Shown piece after piece: positions 20,460-27,161 of a DNA stretch of 27,161 nucleotides. Every line of letters starts with the position of its first letter. Positions within the stretch are counted from its first letter, which is position 1. This DNA comes from a virus, in IMG/VR virus record IMGVR_UViG_3300046000_008345, positions 1 through 27,161 of that record. One strand, given 5' to 3'. The position numbers were made by a program, and so were the translations under genes. Under the pieces are notes generated by a model. That model was given only the letters and a program-made list of their open reading frames with translations. It was not told the origin of the DNA and made no database searches.

Positions 20460-20794
20460 GGCTTTACCTCTGTCGTTGTCGTTGTCGTGACGGTCGCCTT
20501 CGGGTCTTCGTCGTCCCGCTCGACGTCGGCCTTGAACCCGTCCTTGCCGCCGCTGATCCCCAGCTTCATGCCGGTGATGCAGACAAGCGCCACCAGGACC
20601 ATGAGAGCCGCCGCGAGTTGGCCCTGTCCCAGCAGTTCAAGCTGCAACGGCGCCGCAGAGGCAGGCCACGGCCCGCGCCAGATCACGGCCCCGTAAGCCA
20701 TGAACACCAGCGTCAGGGCCATGCCCGCGCCCGTCTGAGCCCAGAACCGGAGCGACCCGGCGAGGAGCATTGCAGTCCAGATACGCGCAATCAT
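20456..20794 (-). CDS. Holin candidate, 112 aa
   Basis: The protein has two or three hydrophobic segments (about 5-15, 22-38 and 60-77: 'QLAAALMVLVALVCITGMKL') and a charged, acidic C-terminal tail with a run of six threonines ('KATVTTTTTTEVKP'). Small size, membrane segments and position directly before the endolysin suggest a holin. No family signature was recognised, so it could also be another membrane protein of the lysis cassette. Confidence 0.55.
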   Translation of the reverse strand: MIARIWTAMLLAGSLRFWAQTGAGMALTLVFMAYGAVIWRGPWPASAAPLQLELLGQGQLAAALMVLVALVCITGMKLGISGGKDGFKADVERDDEDPKATVTTTTTTEVKP

Positions 20795-20907
20795 CCCAGC
20801 GCCCTTTTCATAAGAAGCCGACCCGCCACAAATGCAGCCGCCGCGAGGCCCGCCGCACCGAGCGGGAGGCCGACCGCAACACCCGAGGCAAACGCCAGCA
20901 CATCCAT
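20791..20907 (-). CDS. Possible 38-aa membrane protein, nested
   Basis: The ORF from ATG 20907 encodes MDVLAFASGVAVGLPLGAAG LAAAAFVAGRLLMKRALG, one predicted transmembrane helix with a basic C-terminus. Its stop overlaps the holin-candidate ATG (ATGA), which supports it. It overlaps another membrane ORF (20808-20960) by 100 bases in a different frame; one or both may be expressed. Confidence 0.4.
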   Translation of the reverse strand: MDVLAFASGVAVGLPLGAAGLAAAAFVAGRLLMKRALG

Positions 20908-20960
20908 CCGACCATCACCCCGACGACTACGCCTTCAGCGAGAAACAGAAGCGGCATCAT
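20808..20960 (-). CDS. Possible 50-aa membrane protein
   Basis: The ORF from ATG 20960 (MMPLLFLAEGVVVGVMVGWM...) has a hydrophobic N-terminal helix and a very arginine-rich C-terminus ('RLPRVLRSASRSVRRASRRL'). Its ATGA overlaps the preceding stop, which supports it, but its own stop leaves 13 bases before the next start. Mutually overlapping with the 38-aa ORF. Confidence 0.45.
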   Translation of the reverse strand: MMPLLFLAEGVVVGVMVGWMCWRLPRVLRSASRSVRRASRRLHLWRVGFL

Positions 20961-21157
20961 CCGGGGTCAGGCTCAACGTCCACCACGGCAGGCGCGGGAT
21001 GTGACCGCTTGCCCAGCCGGGGAAGTTTCACCGCAAACCCGGCGGCGTTCATGCGGGCAATCCATTCCTTGCGGCGGCGATACCACTCAGCGTGACGGCG
21101 TTCAGCCCAGCCGGGAACGGCCATCTCTTCGGGTGTCGCGGGTTCAAGCCACGGCAT
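20957..21157 (-). CDS. Hypothetical protein, 66 aa
   Basis: I chose ATG 21157 (MPWLEPATPEEMAVPGWAER...), with GGAG seven bases upstream; a start at 21208 would overlap the metallophosphoesterase much more. The protein has a basic helical centre ('RRHAEWYRRRKEWIARM') and a proline-rich tail. It overlaps the previous gene by 14 bases. Function unknown. Confidence 0.55.
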   Translation of the reverse strand: MPWLEPATPEEMAVPGWAERRHAEWYRRRKEWIARMNAAGFAVKLPRLGKRSHPAPAVVDVEPDPG

Positions 21158-22328
21158 GTTCAGGCTCCAGCATCGCGGCGGAAACCGTGTAGCGTTCGAC
21201 TTCGCCAAATTGAGAATGGTAGGCAGCGGCCCGCGTGTCCCGAAGGGAGCGGTAGCCCTTGAAGGAATGGTATGGGTCTTTGGGGGCGAGGGTCCGCAGG
21301 CTTTCCACCCGAACCCCGCCGACCTCTTTTACAACGTCGTGGTGAATGTGGCCGGTGTCTATGTAGCGGAACACCGTTTGCCCCCAATGCTCTGAGCAAT
21401 CGACAGCCATCAGCAGGGGGAGCGCGTCCATCTTCACCCGGTCGCCGTGGTGAGCGCCAAACAGGCATTTCCCGAACCGGTGATAGCGAAACACGCTAGG
21501 CCCCAGGTCGATCTTCACGCGCGGGTCACTCTCGAAATAGAACGAAAGGGCCAGCGCCAGCGCGAAGGCGGAATCCGGGTCGTGGTTCCCGGCGAGCATC
21601 CACACGATGACCTCGCCGTGCTTCTCCAGCGCCCGTTCGATGACGTAGCGCCACGCCCGAGCCGCCACTAACAGCGCGTGGTGAAAGCCGCGCTTGTCTA
21701 CGTCGAGCGGGTTTTTGTGGCCCGGCGTGAGCGCGGAACTATCGTTCGCGTGCATTGCATCGCCGATGATTTCCACGATGCAGGTCTGAGCGTTCGGCGT
21801 GACCGTGACCAGGCGGTCAATCCCCGCCCGCGTGATCCTGTCCGCCTCGTCAGTGTCAAACTCATCGCCCCCGGCTTCAGGCCCGGACGCCATGCCGAAA
21901 TGTGGATCTCCGAACTTGTAGATCACCAGCAGGTCAGTCCGAAGGTGGACCGGGGCGACAGTGAGCGGCGCCCGGCCTCTAGCCTCCCGGCAAAGCTCTT
22001 CGACGAACTCCCGCAGGATTTCCGTGCGGCGATCATCGTCAGCGGCGGACTTGACCCATTGCCCGCGCGGCTTGCCCTCCTGGTCGTAATAGGTCGAGAC
22101 GCCCCGCACCCTGAACCCGTCAGGAACCGTGTGCGTCATGTCGTGTTCTGGACTATGCCCGGCCATCGCCGCCTTGGCCTTTACCCCCCGGATAGACCGG
22201 CTAATGCAGCTATGGTGGACGCCGAGCGCCGCAGCCGCCGCACGAAGAGAGCCGTGCTTTTCAACGGCTTCCAGATATTCCCATTGTCGGTCTGTAGCCC
22301 ATTGCCTCAACGACGCCGGGCCGGCCAC
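21144..22328 (-). CDS. HTH-metallophosphoesterase fusion protein
   Basis: This 394-aa protein joins an N-terminal helix-turn-helix ('LRAAAAALGVHHSCISRSIR', 28-47) to a calcineurin-type phosphoesterase. The metal-binding motifs are in order: 'GDPHFGM' (140-146), 'GDAMHAND' (189-196), 'AGNHD' (246-250), 'HHGD' (293-296) and 'GHIHHD' (326-331). The fold hydrolyses phosphodiesters or phosphomonoesters with two metal ions; substrate unknown. The HTH suggests DNA is bound, for example in nuclease or end-processing work. It starts at GTG 22328, overlapping the previous TAG. Positioned between ejection and lysis genes. Confidence 0.85.
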   Translation of the reverse strand: MAGPASLRQWATDRQWEYLEAVEKHGSLRAAAAALGVHHSCISRSIRGVKAKAAMAGHSPEHDMTHTVPDGFRVRGVSTYYDQEGKPRGQWVKSAADDDRRTEILREFVEELCREARGRAPLTVAPVHLRTDLLVIYKFGDPHFGMASGPEAGGDEFDTDEADRITRAGIDRLVTVTPNAQTCIVEIIGDAMHANDSSALTPGHKNPLDVDKRGFHHALLVAARAWRYVIERALEKHGEVIVWMLAGNHDPDSAFALALALSFYFESDPRVKIDLGPSVFRYHRFGKCLFGAHHGDRVKMDALPLLMAVDCSEHWGQTVFRYIDTGHIHHDVVKEVGGVRVESLRTLAPKDPYHSFKGYRSLRDTRAAAYHSQFGEVERYTVSAAMLEPEHAVA

Positions 22329-22597
22329 TACGCGTCACCCTGCGAGCGGGTGCGGCGGCTGGGATTGGCCGGGACGAAATACCGTTCAATCAGGTCCGTC
22401 AGGTGCTTGATCTGCTCCTGCAGCCTCACGACCTCGATGGTGGTCGCGCTCTGCCCCTCGATAGCGGCCCGTAGGGCCGTCGCCTGCGTCTCTGACAGGG
22501 TGGTAAGGGCATTGACCCTGCCCTCTAGTCGGACCAGCCACACGACCCCGCCAAGGGCTGCGATGGCCACAGTAATAAGCTCACCGGAAACAGGCAT
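22328..22597 (-). CDS. Membrane-anchored coiled-coil protein, 89 aa
   Basis: The product has an N-terminal transmembrane helix ('ELITVAIAALGGVVWLV', 6-22) followed by a long coiled coil ('EGRVNALTTLSETQATALRA', 'TIEVVRLQEQIKHLTDLIER') and a basic tail. Such small anchored helical proteins occur in phage lysis and virion regions; it could be an additional lysis or superinfection protein. No family recognised. Confidence 0.6.
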   Translation of the reverse strand: MPVSGELITVAIAALGGVVWLVRLEGRVNALTTLSETQATALRAAIEGQSATTIEVVRLQEQIKHLTDLIERYFVPANPSRRTRSQGDA

Positions 22598-22644
22598 TAG
22601 AAGGCACGCTCGCTGTTAGGGGTGTTTGGTGATATGGTCGCAGG

Positions 22645-22812
22645 ATGCGCGACAAAAAAATCATCGACGCCGACTTTGAAGTGATTGAAGGGCCGGAAGC
22701 CGATCCCGGCCCCGTGCCGTTTTGGCGGCGCTTTTCGTGGTCGCCTTGGCCCGCTATCGGGGCGCTCGCCCTTGGTCTTCCGGCGCTCTTGAAGGTGCTG
22801 CTGCACCCGTAG
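22645..22812 (+). CDS. Plus-strand 55-aa membrane protein (moron-like)
   Basis: The ORF encodes MRDKKIIDADFEVIEGPEAD... with an acidic front, 'FWRRFSWSPWPAIG' and a hydrophobic end ('ALALGLPALLKVLL'). The composition looks like a real gene: a 'KKIIDADFEVIEG' start is common in small phage/alphaproteobacterial membrane proteins. It fills most of an otherwise empty 157-base gap, stands opposite to all neighbours, and overlaps the 3' end of the ejection gene by 59 bases. No clear promoter or terminator seen. Confidence 0.5.
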   Translation: MRDKKIIDADFEVIEGPEADPGPVPFWRRFSWSPWPAIGALALGLPALLKVLLHP

Positions 22813-24994
22813 CAAGCAAGGCCGGAGCCAAGGCCGCCTGACGATTGAACGTCAGAAACTCTTGTGCCGCTTGTGGCCCATAACGCCGCTCTAGATAAGA
22901 CAGAAGCCCGTCAAGTTGCGCCGGGTCTATAGCGGCCCTTGCAAGGCTTTCTGCCTCTTTGTCGTCAATTCCGCGCGATTTGAACCATTGCCACGCCCGC
23001 CCCACTAGGCCTGGAGCGTTGTTCGTTGCCAGATCAAAAGCCACACCGGCGCCGTTTTCAATTCCGCTTATCGCTTGGCGATCAGCAAGCATCGGGACGG
23101 ACTTTGATCCAATGCGCGGCGCAATGTCGTTGGCGTTACGAACAGCCATTGATTCCAGACTAAGCGCGCTTTGCAGCGCCCCGGCGTCTTGCTCGCCCAA
23201 CAAGGCCGCGTTACGCATCTGCTGTTCTGGAGCGATAGCCATTGTGCGCGCAAAGCCCGGAGCGCCGCCGATGCTTTCCCCCGCCTTTGCTTCCACCGCC
23301 CGGCGAGCCGTCGCCCGCGCTAGCGCCACTTCCTCATCCGTCATTTGACCGACCGAAGCGGAAAATTGATCGGTGTTGCGCGCGAGGAAATCGCCGCCAA
23401 CGTCTGCTGCGTCAATCAATCGGCTGTTGGATTCAAACTCTCGCAACGCCGCGTCATAAGCCCTAACCTTGGTTCTTGCATCGCCCCTTACGGCTTCGCC
23501 CAGCGCCGTGAGAAGGCCGCCCGCGCGGTTGCTCCCGCCACGGGCTGCAACGTCGCCAGCATCCAGCAGAGATTTGCTAATCTGTTGAGCCATCCCGACC
23601 GTAATCTGCGTTGATGGATCATCAAGCATATTGGTTGCGAGGCGCCCAAGCTCTGCGCCAATTTCCCGCTCGACCGGATCAAGCGAGTTAAGCGACATGC
23701 GTGCGGCTGCTTCAATGGCCGCCCGACCATCCGGCGAGCGCAACGCCATGACCGTTTGCGGGTCGGGCGTAAACCGCTCCTGTCTAACCGCGCTGAAGGC
23801 CAAATTGCCCGCAGCCGTTCTTTGGTCCGTTAGGGCGGTTTGAATCTCAAGCGGGTTGCGCGGGTCTGGCGAAATGATCCGGCGAGCTTGACCACCAATC
23901 CGACCCGGAAGGGAAACCACCCGAGCATCGTTAAAATCGGTTACGGCCTGACGGGCTGGCGTCATGCGGGACGCCGCGTCCCGGATAATGCCACGCCCTG
24001 CATCGTCAGTCACATCAACCAGCGTCGGGTCAATTCCAGCGGCGCGATATCGCTCTGCTGCCGCTCTGGCGGCTGCTGGGTCCGCGTTTGCAATCTTCGC
24101 AAACTTGTCGATTGCCGGTTGACCCGGCGGGCGGATACGCGGCGGCGGGGCGCTATATCGAACACCCGACGCCACACCGCCCGCAATTTGCCCTACAATT
24201 TCCGCCGCAGCCTGCCCACGCTCGCCCGCGCCCATACCGGCGGCGGCATCGCGTAGCGCCTGACCACCAACACCAGGGGCAATAACTTGCGCCGCACGCG
24301 AGACAAGCCCCCCACCGCCAAGCGCGGCGTTTGGAACCATGCGCCCAACCGCCCGCGCGTATTCGCCTGTTTTGGTTTGTGGGGCATAATCCGGCCCCGC
24401 AATCTGCTGCCGAGCGGCGGCAACGCCTCGTCCTGTCAGTGATGCGCGACCGCCCAGCATCAGAGGATTAGCCGCGTCAACCAAATCCATCGCCGCAAGC
24501 GTTGCATCGCCAATGTTGGAAAGAATGGGACTATTTGACCCGCGCAACGCCGACGCGTTGCGGCGAGCGCCCGCGCCTAGGCCCTCAAGCCCTTTGCGCC
24601 ATCCCGCTATAGCGCCCGCGCCGTCCATGCTGTCGAGCCCGGCGCGCAAATCGCCCGAAGCCCCCAGGAACGGGTCAGCGCCCTGAACCGCACCAATCGC
24701 GGCTGATTTTACGACATCGCCAACGCCCGAAGATTTACGCGGGGGCTGAATAATCGGGTTCCCGGCGTCCCCGTTGTCGTTTCGGCGCAGGTTTCCGCTA
24801 ACGTCTCGATAAAACGTTCCGCGCGGAATTGACGAACGAGATTGACCCGCCGACAGGTCAAACGGACTGGTTGGCGTCCCCGATCCGCGAAGAGGTGGGA
24901 CACTTTTTGTTGGCATGGCCGGTTCAATAATCCGCACGCGACCATAAGTCGGATTAGACGATTCTGGCGCGGGGTCGATAATGCGAACGCCCAT
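22754..24994 (-). CDS. Large internal/ejection virion protein candidate
   Basis: This 746-aa protein is Ala/Gly/Arg-rich. It starts with short repeated 'VRIIDPAPES'/'VRIIEPAMPT' peptides, then a Gly/Ala-rich, partly hydrophobic region (80-290) and helical segments ('DPAAARAAAERYRAAGIDPT', 'GRAAIEAAARMSLNSLDP'). The order relative to other virion genes and the composition fit an ejection or internal virion protein like P22 gp7/gp16/gp20, which are delivered into the cell with DNA. No enzymatic motif was found. The stop overlaps nothing leftward; at the right it overlaps the next gene by one base (TAATG). Confidence 0.55.
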   Translation of the reverse strand: MGVRIIDPAPESSNPTYGRVRIIEPAMPTKSVPPLRGSGTPTSPFDLSAGQSRSSIPRGTFYRDVSGNLRRNDNGDAGNPIIQPPRKSSGVGDVVKSAAIGAVQGADPFLGASGDLRAGLDSMDGAGAIAGWRKGLEGLGAGARRNASALRGSNSPILSNIGDATLAAMDLVDAANPLMLGGRASLTGRGVAAARQQIAGPDYAPQTKTGEYARAVGRMVPNAALGGGGLVSRAAQVIAPGVGGQALRDAAAGMGAGERGQAAAEIVGQIAGGVASGVRYSAPPPRIRPPGQPAIDKFAKIANADPAAARAAAERYRAAGIDPTLVDVTDDAGRGIIRDAASRMTPARQAVTDFNDARVVSLPGRIGGQARRIISPDPRNPLEIQTALTDQRTAAGNLAFSAVRQERFTPDPQTVMALRSPDGRAAIEAAARMSLNSLDPVEREIGAELGRLATNMLDDPSTQITVGMAQQISKSLLDAGDVAARGGSNRAGGLLTALGEAVRGDARTKVRAYDAALREFESNSRLIDAADVGGDFLARNTDQFSASVGQMTDEEVALARATARRAVEAKAGESIGGAPGFARTMAIAPEQQMRNAALLGEQDAGALQSALSLESMAVRNANDIAPRIGSKSVPMLADRQAISGIENGAGVAFDLATNNAPGLVGRAWQWFKSRGIDDKEAESLARAAIDPAQLDGLLSYLERRYGPQAAQEFLTFNRQAALAPALLATGAAAPSRAPEDQGRAPR

Positions 24995-25875
24995 TATTCA
25001 ACGATCCCCAATGAGCCATCCGGCATAATTACATAGCTTCCTTTTGGAAGACGATTAGCCGTCGCTTGATCTCTTGCAATATAAGGATTGTTTTGCGAGC
25101 CCCGTGGCTTGCCCAAGTCCAGTTTGCCGTCTGCTTTAAGGGCCTGCTGTTTCCGCATAGCAGGAACCGGCGCAATACGTGGAACCGCTGGGGGCTTGCC
25201 GGGCCTTGCCATAGCGGCGGGCGGGACAATACCTTGCCGCCCAAACTCTTCCGGCGTGTATTTGGAGCGCGGCGAACGATAGAGCGGCGGCAGTCCGTCG
25301 CCCGTGCCGCCTAGAGATTCAAACGAACCCCGATCACGGCGGTATTGCTCGCCCATGATTGTAGAAAGGTTGGACAGAAGCGGCTTAACTTTTTGCCGAA
25401 AAACCATGGCATCAACGCTGCCAGGGTCTTTGATAATCTGGTTCATTAGCGCCATATCGGGGCCAGTGATAACGCCCAACTCGTAGGGAACCCCCTTCAT
25501 TCGCATCATCAAGTCAGTGGTAGATTGCTGCAACACAGCCAAATCAACCGGGTCTAGCACCTGGCCAAGCGGCCCCGCCGTTTTCACCTTGGCGAATTGA
25601 GAATCAATGCGGTCAATGCTTTGAAGCGCCGCGTTAGCGCCCGCAGCCGATTTAACGGCCTCGCCGGATTGCGTGTCGTTTGGCCCGCGAACTCGCGTTA
25701 GGCCGCCCTGCGGGCCTTGACGAAACACCGTCCCCAACGGACTGCGCTTATATCCGTCGCCCAAAATCTCCAACCCGCCCGCGTCCGTAACCGGCGACCA
25801 TGACGCCTGATTACCCGGATCACCGCCGTTAAAGCGATATCCGTTTTCTACGGTTCCGACTGCTGGCGCGCCCAT
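24994..25875 (-). CDS. Virion-associated protein, possibly ejection protein, 293 aa
   Basis: The N-terminus has 'GYRFNGGDPGNQASWSPVT' and 'RSPLGTVFRQGPQGGLTRVR', the middle is helical ('LQSIDRIDSQFAKVKTAGPL', 'LMMRMKGVPYELGVITGPDM'), and the C-terminus ends 'LPKGSYVIMPDGSLGIVE', a motif found at the end of several phage structural proteins. I recognise the style but not a named family. It is located between the S74-type protein and the large ejection candidate. Confidence 0.5.
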   Translation of the reverse strand: MGAPAVGTVENGYRFNGGDPGNQASWSPVTDAGGLEILGDGYKRSPLGTVFRQGPQGGLTRVRGPNDTQSGEAVKSAAGANAALQSIDRIDSQFAKVKTAGPLGQVLDPVDLAVLQQSTTDLMMRMKGVPYELGVITGPDMALMNQIIKDPGSVDAMVFRQKVKPLLSNLSTIMGEQYRRDRGSFESLGGTGDGLPPLYRSPRSKYTPEEFGRQGIVPPAAMARPGKPPAVPRIAPVPAMRKQQALKADGKLDLGKPRGSQNNPYIARDQATANRLPKGSYVIMPDGSLGIVE

Positions 25876-26550
25876 TTATCGACCTCCGGCCCGATATTTT
25901 GTCCACGGCCCCGAACCCGAGTCAGCGGGCGCAGCGCCGCCACGCCCCCCGCCCGAAGGTTTGCGAGGAGGCGCGCGGCCCGCCGATGCGCGAACGCCGA
26001 CCGTGCGAGGGTCCGCAGGACCGCCGGGGATGTATTCCAATGTCACCCCGTCCGCCCCCCACCGATACCCGGCTGGAGCGGGCGCAGCGGCCACGGGCTT
26101 TTCAGGGAAGGGGTAAGCCATAGTCGGCTCGTCACCCTCCCCGAACTCAACAATGCCGGTCGGTGTCGTGAACCGCTGGGGCCGCGCCGCTTCCTTCGGC
26201 TTGCCGAAGTATTGCGCCCACAGTTCGGGGCTTACGTCGAACACGGCCTGTTGGTCAGCCGGGAGGTTGGCCCGGAACTGCGCTTCCCGTTCCGATTGCC
26301 CGGCGCCCGCGATCCGCTTTTGAGCGCCGGCCAATTGGCCGGTTTCGCCCGACATTTCCCGAAGACCCGAACCGATGATATCGAGGTTTTGCCGCCAGCC
26401 TCCACCGCGACGGGGAGGGGCCATTCCGCCCATCTGCGGACCCGGCATGGCGGGGAAGCCCATCACACCCGGCTCAGGTTGCTGGGGAGCCTGAGGCATC
26501 CCGCCCATGCCCGGAATCCGCTGCATAAACCGTCCGAACCCGTCGAACAT
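25876..26550 (-). CDS. Hypothetical virion-region protein, 224 aa
   Basis: The protein has a Met/Gly/Pro-rich N-terminus ('PGMGGMPQAPQQPEPGVMGF'), a central helical part with 'KRIAGAGQSEREAQFRANLP' and 'FDVSPELWAQYFGKPK', a short beta region, and a Gly/Arg/Pro-rich tail ending 'GPWTKYRAGGR'. It lies between the S74-terminated protein and virion genes, so it is probably a minor structural protein. TAATG overlap with the upstream gene. Function unknown. Confidence 0.5.
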   Translation of the reverse strand: MFDGFGRFMQRIPGMGGMPQAPQQPEPGVMGFPAMPGPQMGGMAPPRRGGGWRQNLDIIGSGLREMSGETGQLAGAQKRIAGAGQSEREAQFRANLPADQQAVFDVSPELWAQYFGKPKEAARPQRFTTPTGIVEFGEGDEPTMAYPFPEKPVAAAPAPAGYRWGADGVTLEYIPGGPADPRTVGVRASAGRAPPRKPSGGGRGGAAPADSGSGPWTKYRAGGR

Positions 26551-27161
26551 TAGTTAAGCCTCCCGTAATCGACCTTGAGGAACCCGCTGGCATCCACCGA
26601 CACCGCGTCAGGGTCCGTCTTCTGGACCTCCTGCGCCATGACGCCGAGACGCTCGACGCCCGGATCATCCCAGATGTAGCGGTAGCGATACCAGTTGCGT
26701 CCACCCACCACGCCGACCGGCTCGATATCCGTTTTCAGGCGAACGTCGGAGAACATAGAGGCGACCTGAGCCGCCGTCCCGATCATGCTTCCTACGCTTG
26801 GCGTGCTGGTCTGCGTTCCCGTCGTGGACGCCCCGGCGTAGAGGTTCCCGATCCCGCCGAGAAGGCCCAGGTTGTTCTGGAACTGCTGTTGGCCGTAGCC
26901 CTGTTGCAACAGATATTGTTGATACATCCGATCAAGCGCCTGCTGTTGGGTTTCCTGCTGTTGCGTGCCGTAGCTGTTAAGCGTGTTCGCATCGAGCAGG
27001 CCCATCTGCTGCTGTTGCGAGCCCAGATTGCCCAGAAGGCCAGCCGCCTGAAGCTGTTGCGAGTTGCCCTGTAGACCCGCCGACTGGTTGGCCTGTTGCG
27101 CCTGCATCTGGGCGCCCTGATTTGCCAGCGCCGCTTGCTGACCATACCCGGCGTTCGTCAG
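26550..27161 (-). CDS. S74-terminated phage protein, partial
   Basis: The reading frame is open to the right edge; 203 residues are visible and the N-terminus is missing. The visible part has a long Gln-rich helical region ('QQQMGLLDANTLNSYGTQQQ') and a C-terminal S74-type chaperone domain: 'MFSDVRLKTDIEPVG' and 'YRYIWDDPGVERLGVMAQEV', ending 'GFLKVDYGRLN'. The SD.R.K.DI motif is where S74 domains self-cleave (serine of 'FSDVRLK'). Such domains trimerise and release tail spikes or fibres, and also occur on ejection-region proteins. The Gln-rich body resembles internal virion proteins more than a spike. Confidence 0.7.
   Translation of the reverse strand: MTNAGYGQQAALANQGAQMQAQQANQSAGLQGNSQQLQAAGLLGNLGSQQQQMGLLDANTLNSYGTQQQETQQQALDRMYQQYLLQQGYGQQQFQNNLGLLGGIGNLYAGASTTGTQTSTPSVGSMIGTAAQVASMFSDVRLKTDIEPVGVVGGRNWYRYRYIWDDPGVERLGVMAQEVQKTDPDAVSVDASGFLKVDYGRLN

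Noticed and set aside
21678-22619. 313-aa plus-strand ORF
   Set aside because: Antisense to the metallophosphoesterase fusion; shadow composition.

Overview
The window is entirely phage DNA. It reads as a large part of the genome of a temperate, P22-like (short-tailed type) phage of an alphaproteobacterium. The head genes belong to the P22 families for coat, portal and two-part packaging enzyme. There is a tyrosine integrase and no recognisable host gene. The host clade is inferred from a GcrA-family protein (a cell-cycle regulator family restricted to Alphaproteobacteria), a small HTH protein of a type I associate with Caulobacter/Brevundimonas-like genomes, high G+C, and scarcity of GANTC, the CcrM methylation site. 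Caulobacterales is the best guess, not a proven assignment.

Layout. (A) 1-10,934, minus strand, one long tightly packed run read right to left: small HTH repressor, a 57-aa protein, an HNH nuclease, a GcrA-like regulator, a second small DNA-binding protein, a 64-aa protein, DnaB-type helicase, a replication accessory protein whose gene carries an origin-like repeat block, an SSB-like protein, two hypotheticals, a NusG/RfaH-like factor, then (after a 234-bp leader) small terminase-like protein, a large terminase split into ATPase and nuclease reading frames, portal, scaffold and the start of the coat gene, which runs off the left edge. (B) 10,935-11,045: divergent control region with nested inverted repeats. 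(C) 11,046-18,652, plus strand, an operon with almost every stop overlapping the next start: short unknown proteins, three single-pass membrane microproteins, two HNH_3 nucleases, ERF annealing protein, Gp157-like protein, NinB, a compact methyltransferase-like protein, DUF551-like protein and integrase at the end. (D) 18,653-19,026: non-coding, with a 51-bp tandem repeat and five copies of GTGTCAAACC; probable attachment/integrase-binding region. (E) 19,027-19,527: a third HNH_3 nuclease. (F) 19,542-27,161, minus strand: Rz/Rz1 spanins, M15 endolysin, holin candidate and small membrane ORFs, an HTH-metallophosphoesterase fusion, a plus-strand moron-like gene, large ejection/virion proteins and an S74-terminated protein running off the right edge.

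How it fits together. The leftward operon covers replication, then transcription takeover (GcrA-like, NusG-like), then packaging and head. If the genome is circular, that leftward reading continues off the left edge, re-enters at the right edge through tail and ejection genes and ends at lysis. Integrase, the presumed attachment region and the lysis cassette are adjacent with no host DNA between them, so this looks like an unintegrated (circular or permuted) phage genome, not a prophage. The most interesting combination is a phage-encoded GcrA, scarcity of GANTC and a phage-encoded NusG paralogue placed just before the head operon, suggesting that gene expression is tied to the host CcrM/GcrA cell-cycle circuit. 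That is inference. No tRNA, rRNA, CRISPR array or insertion sequence was seen.
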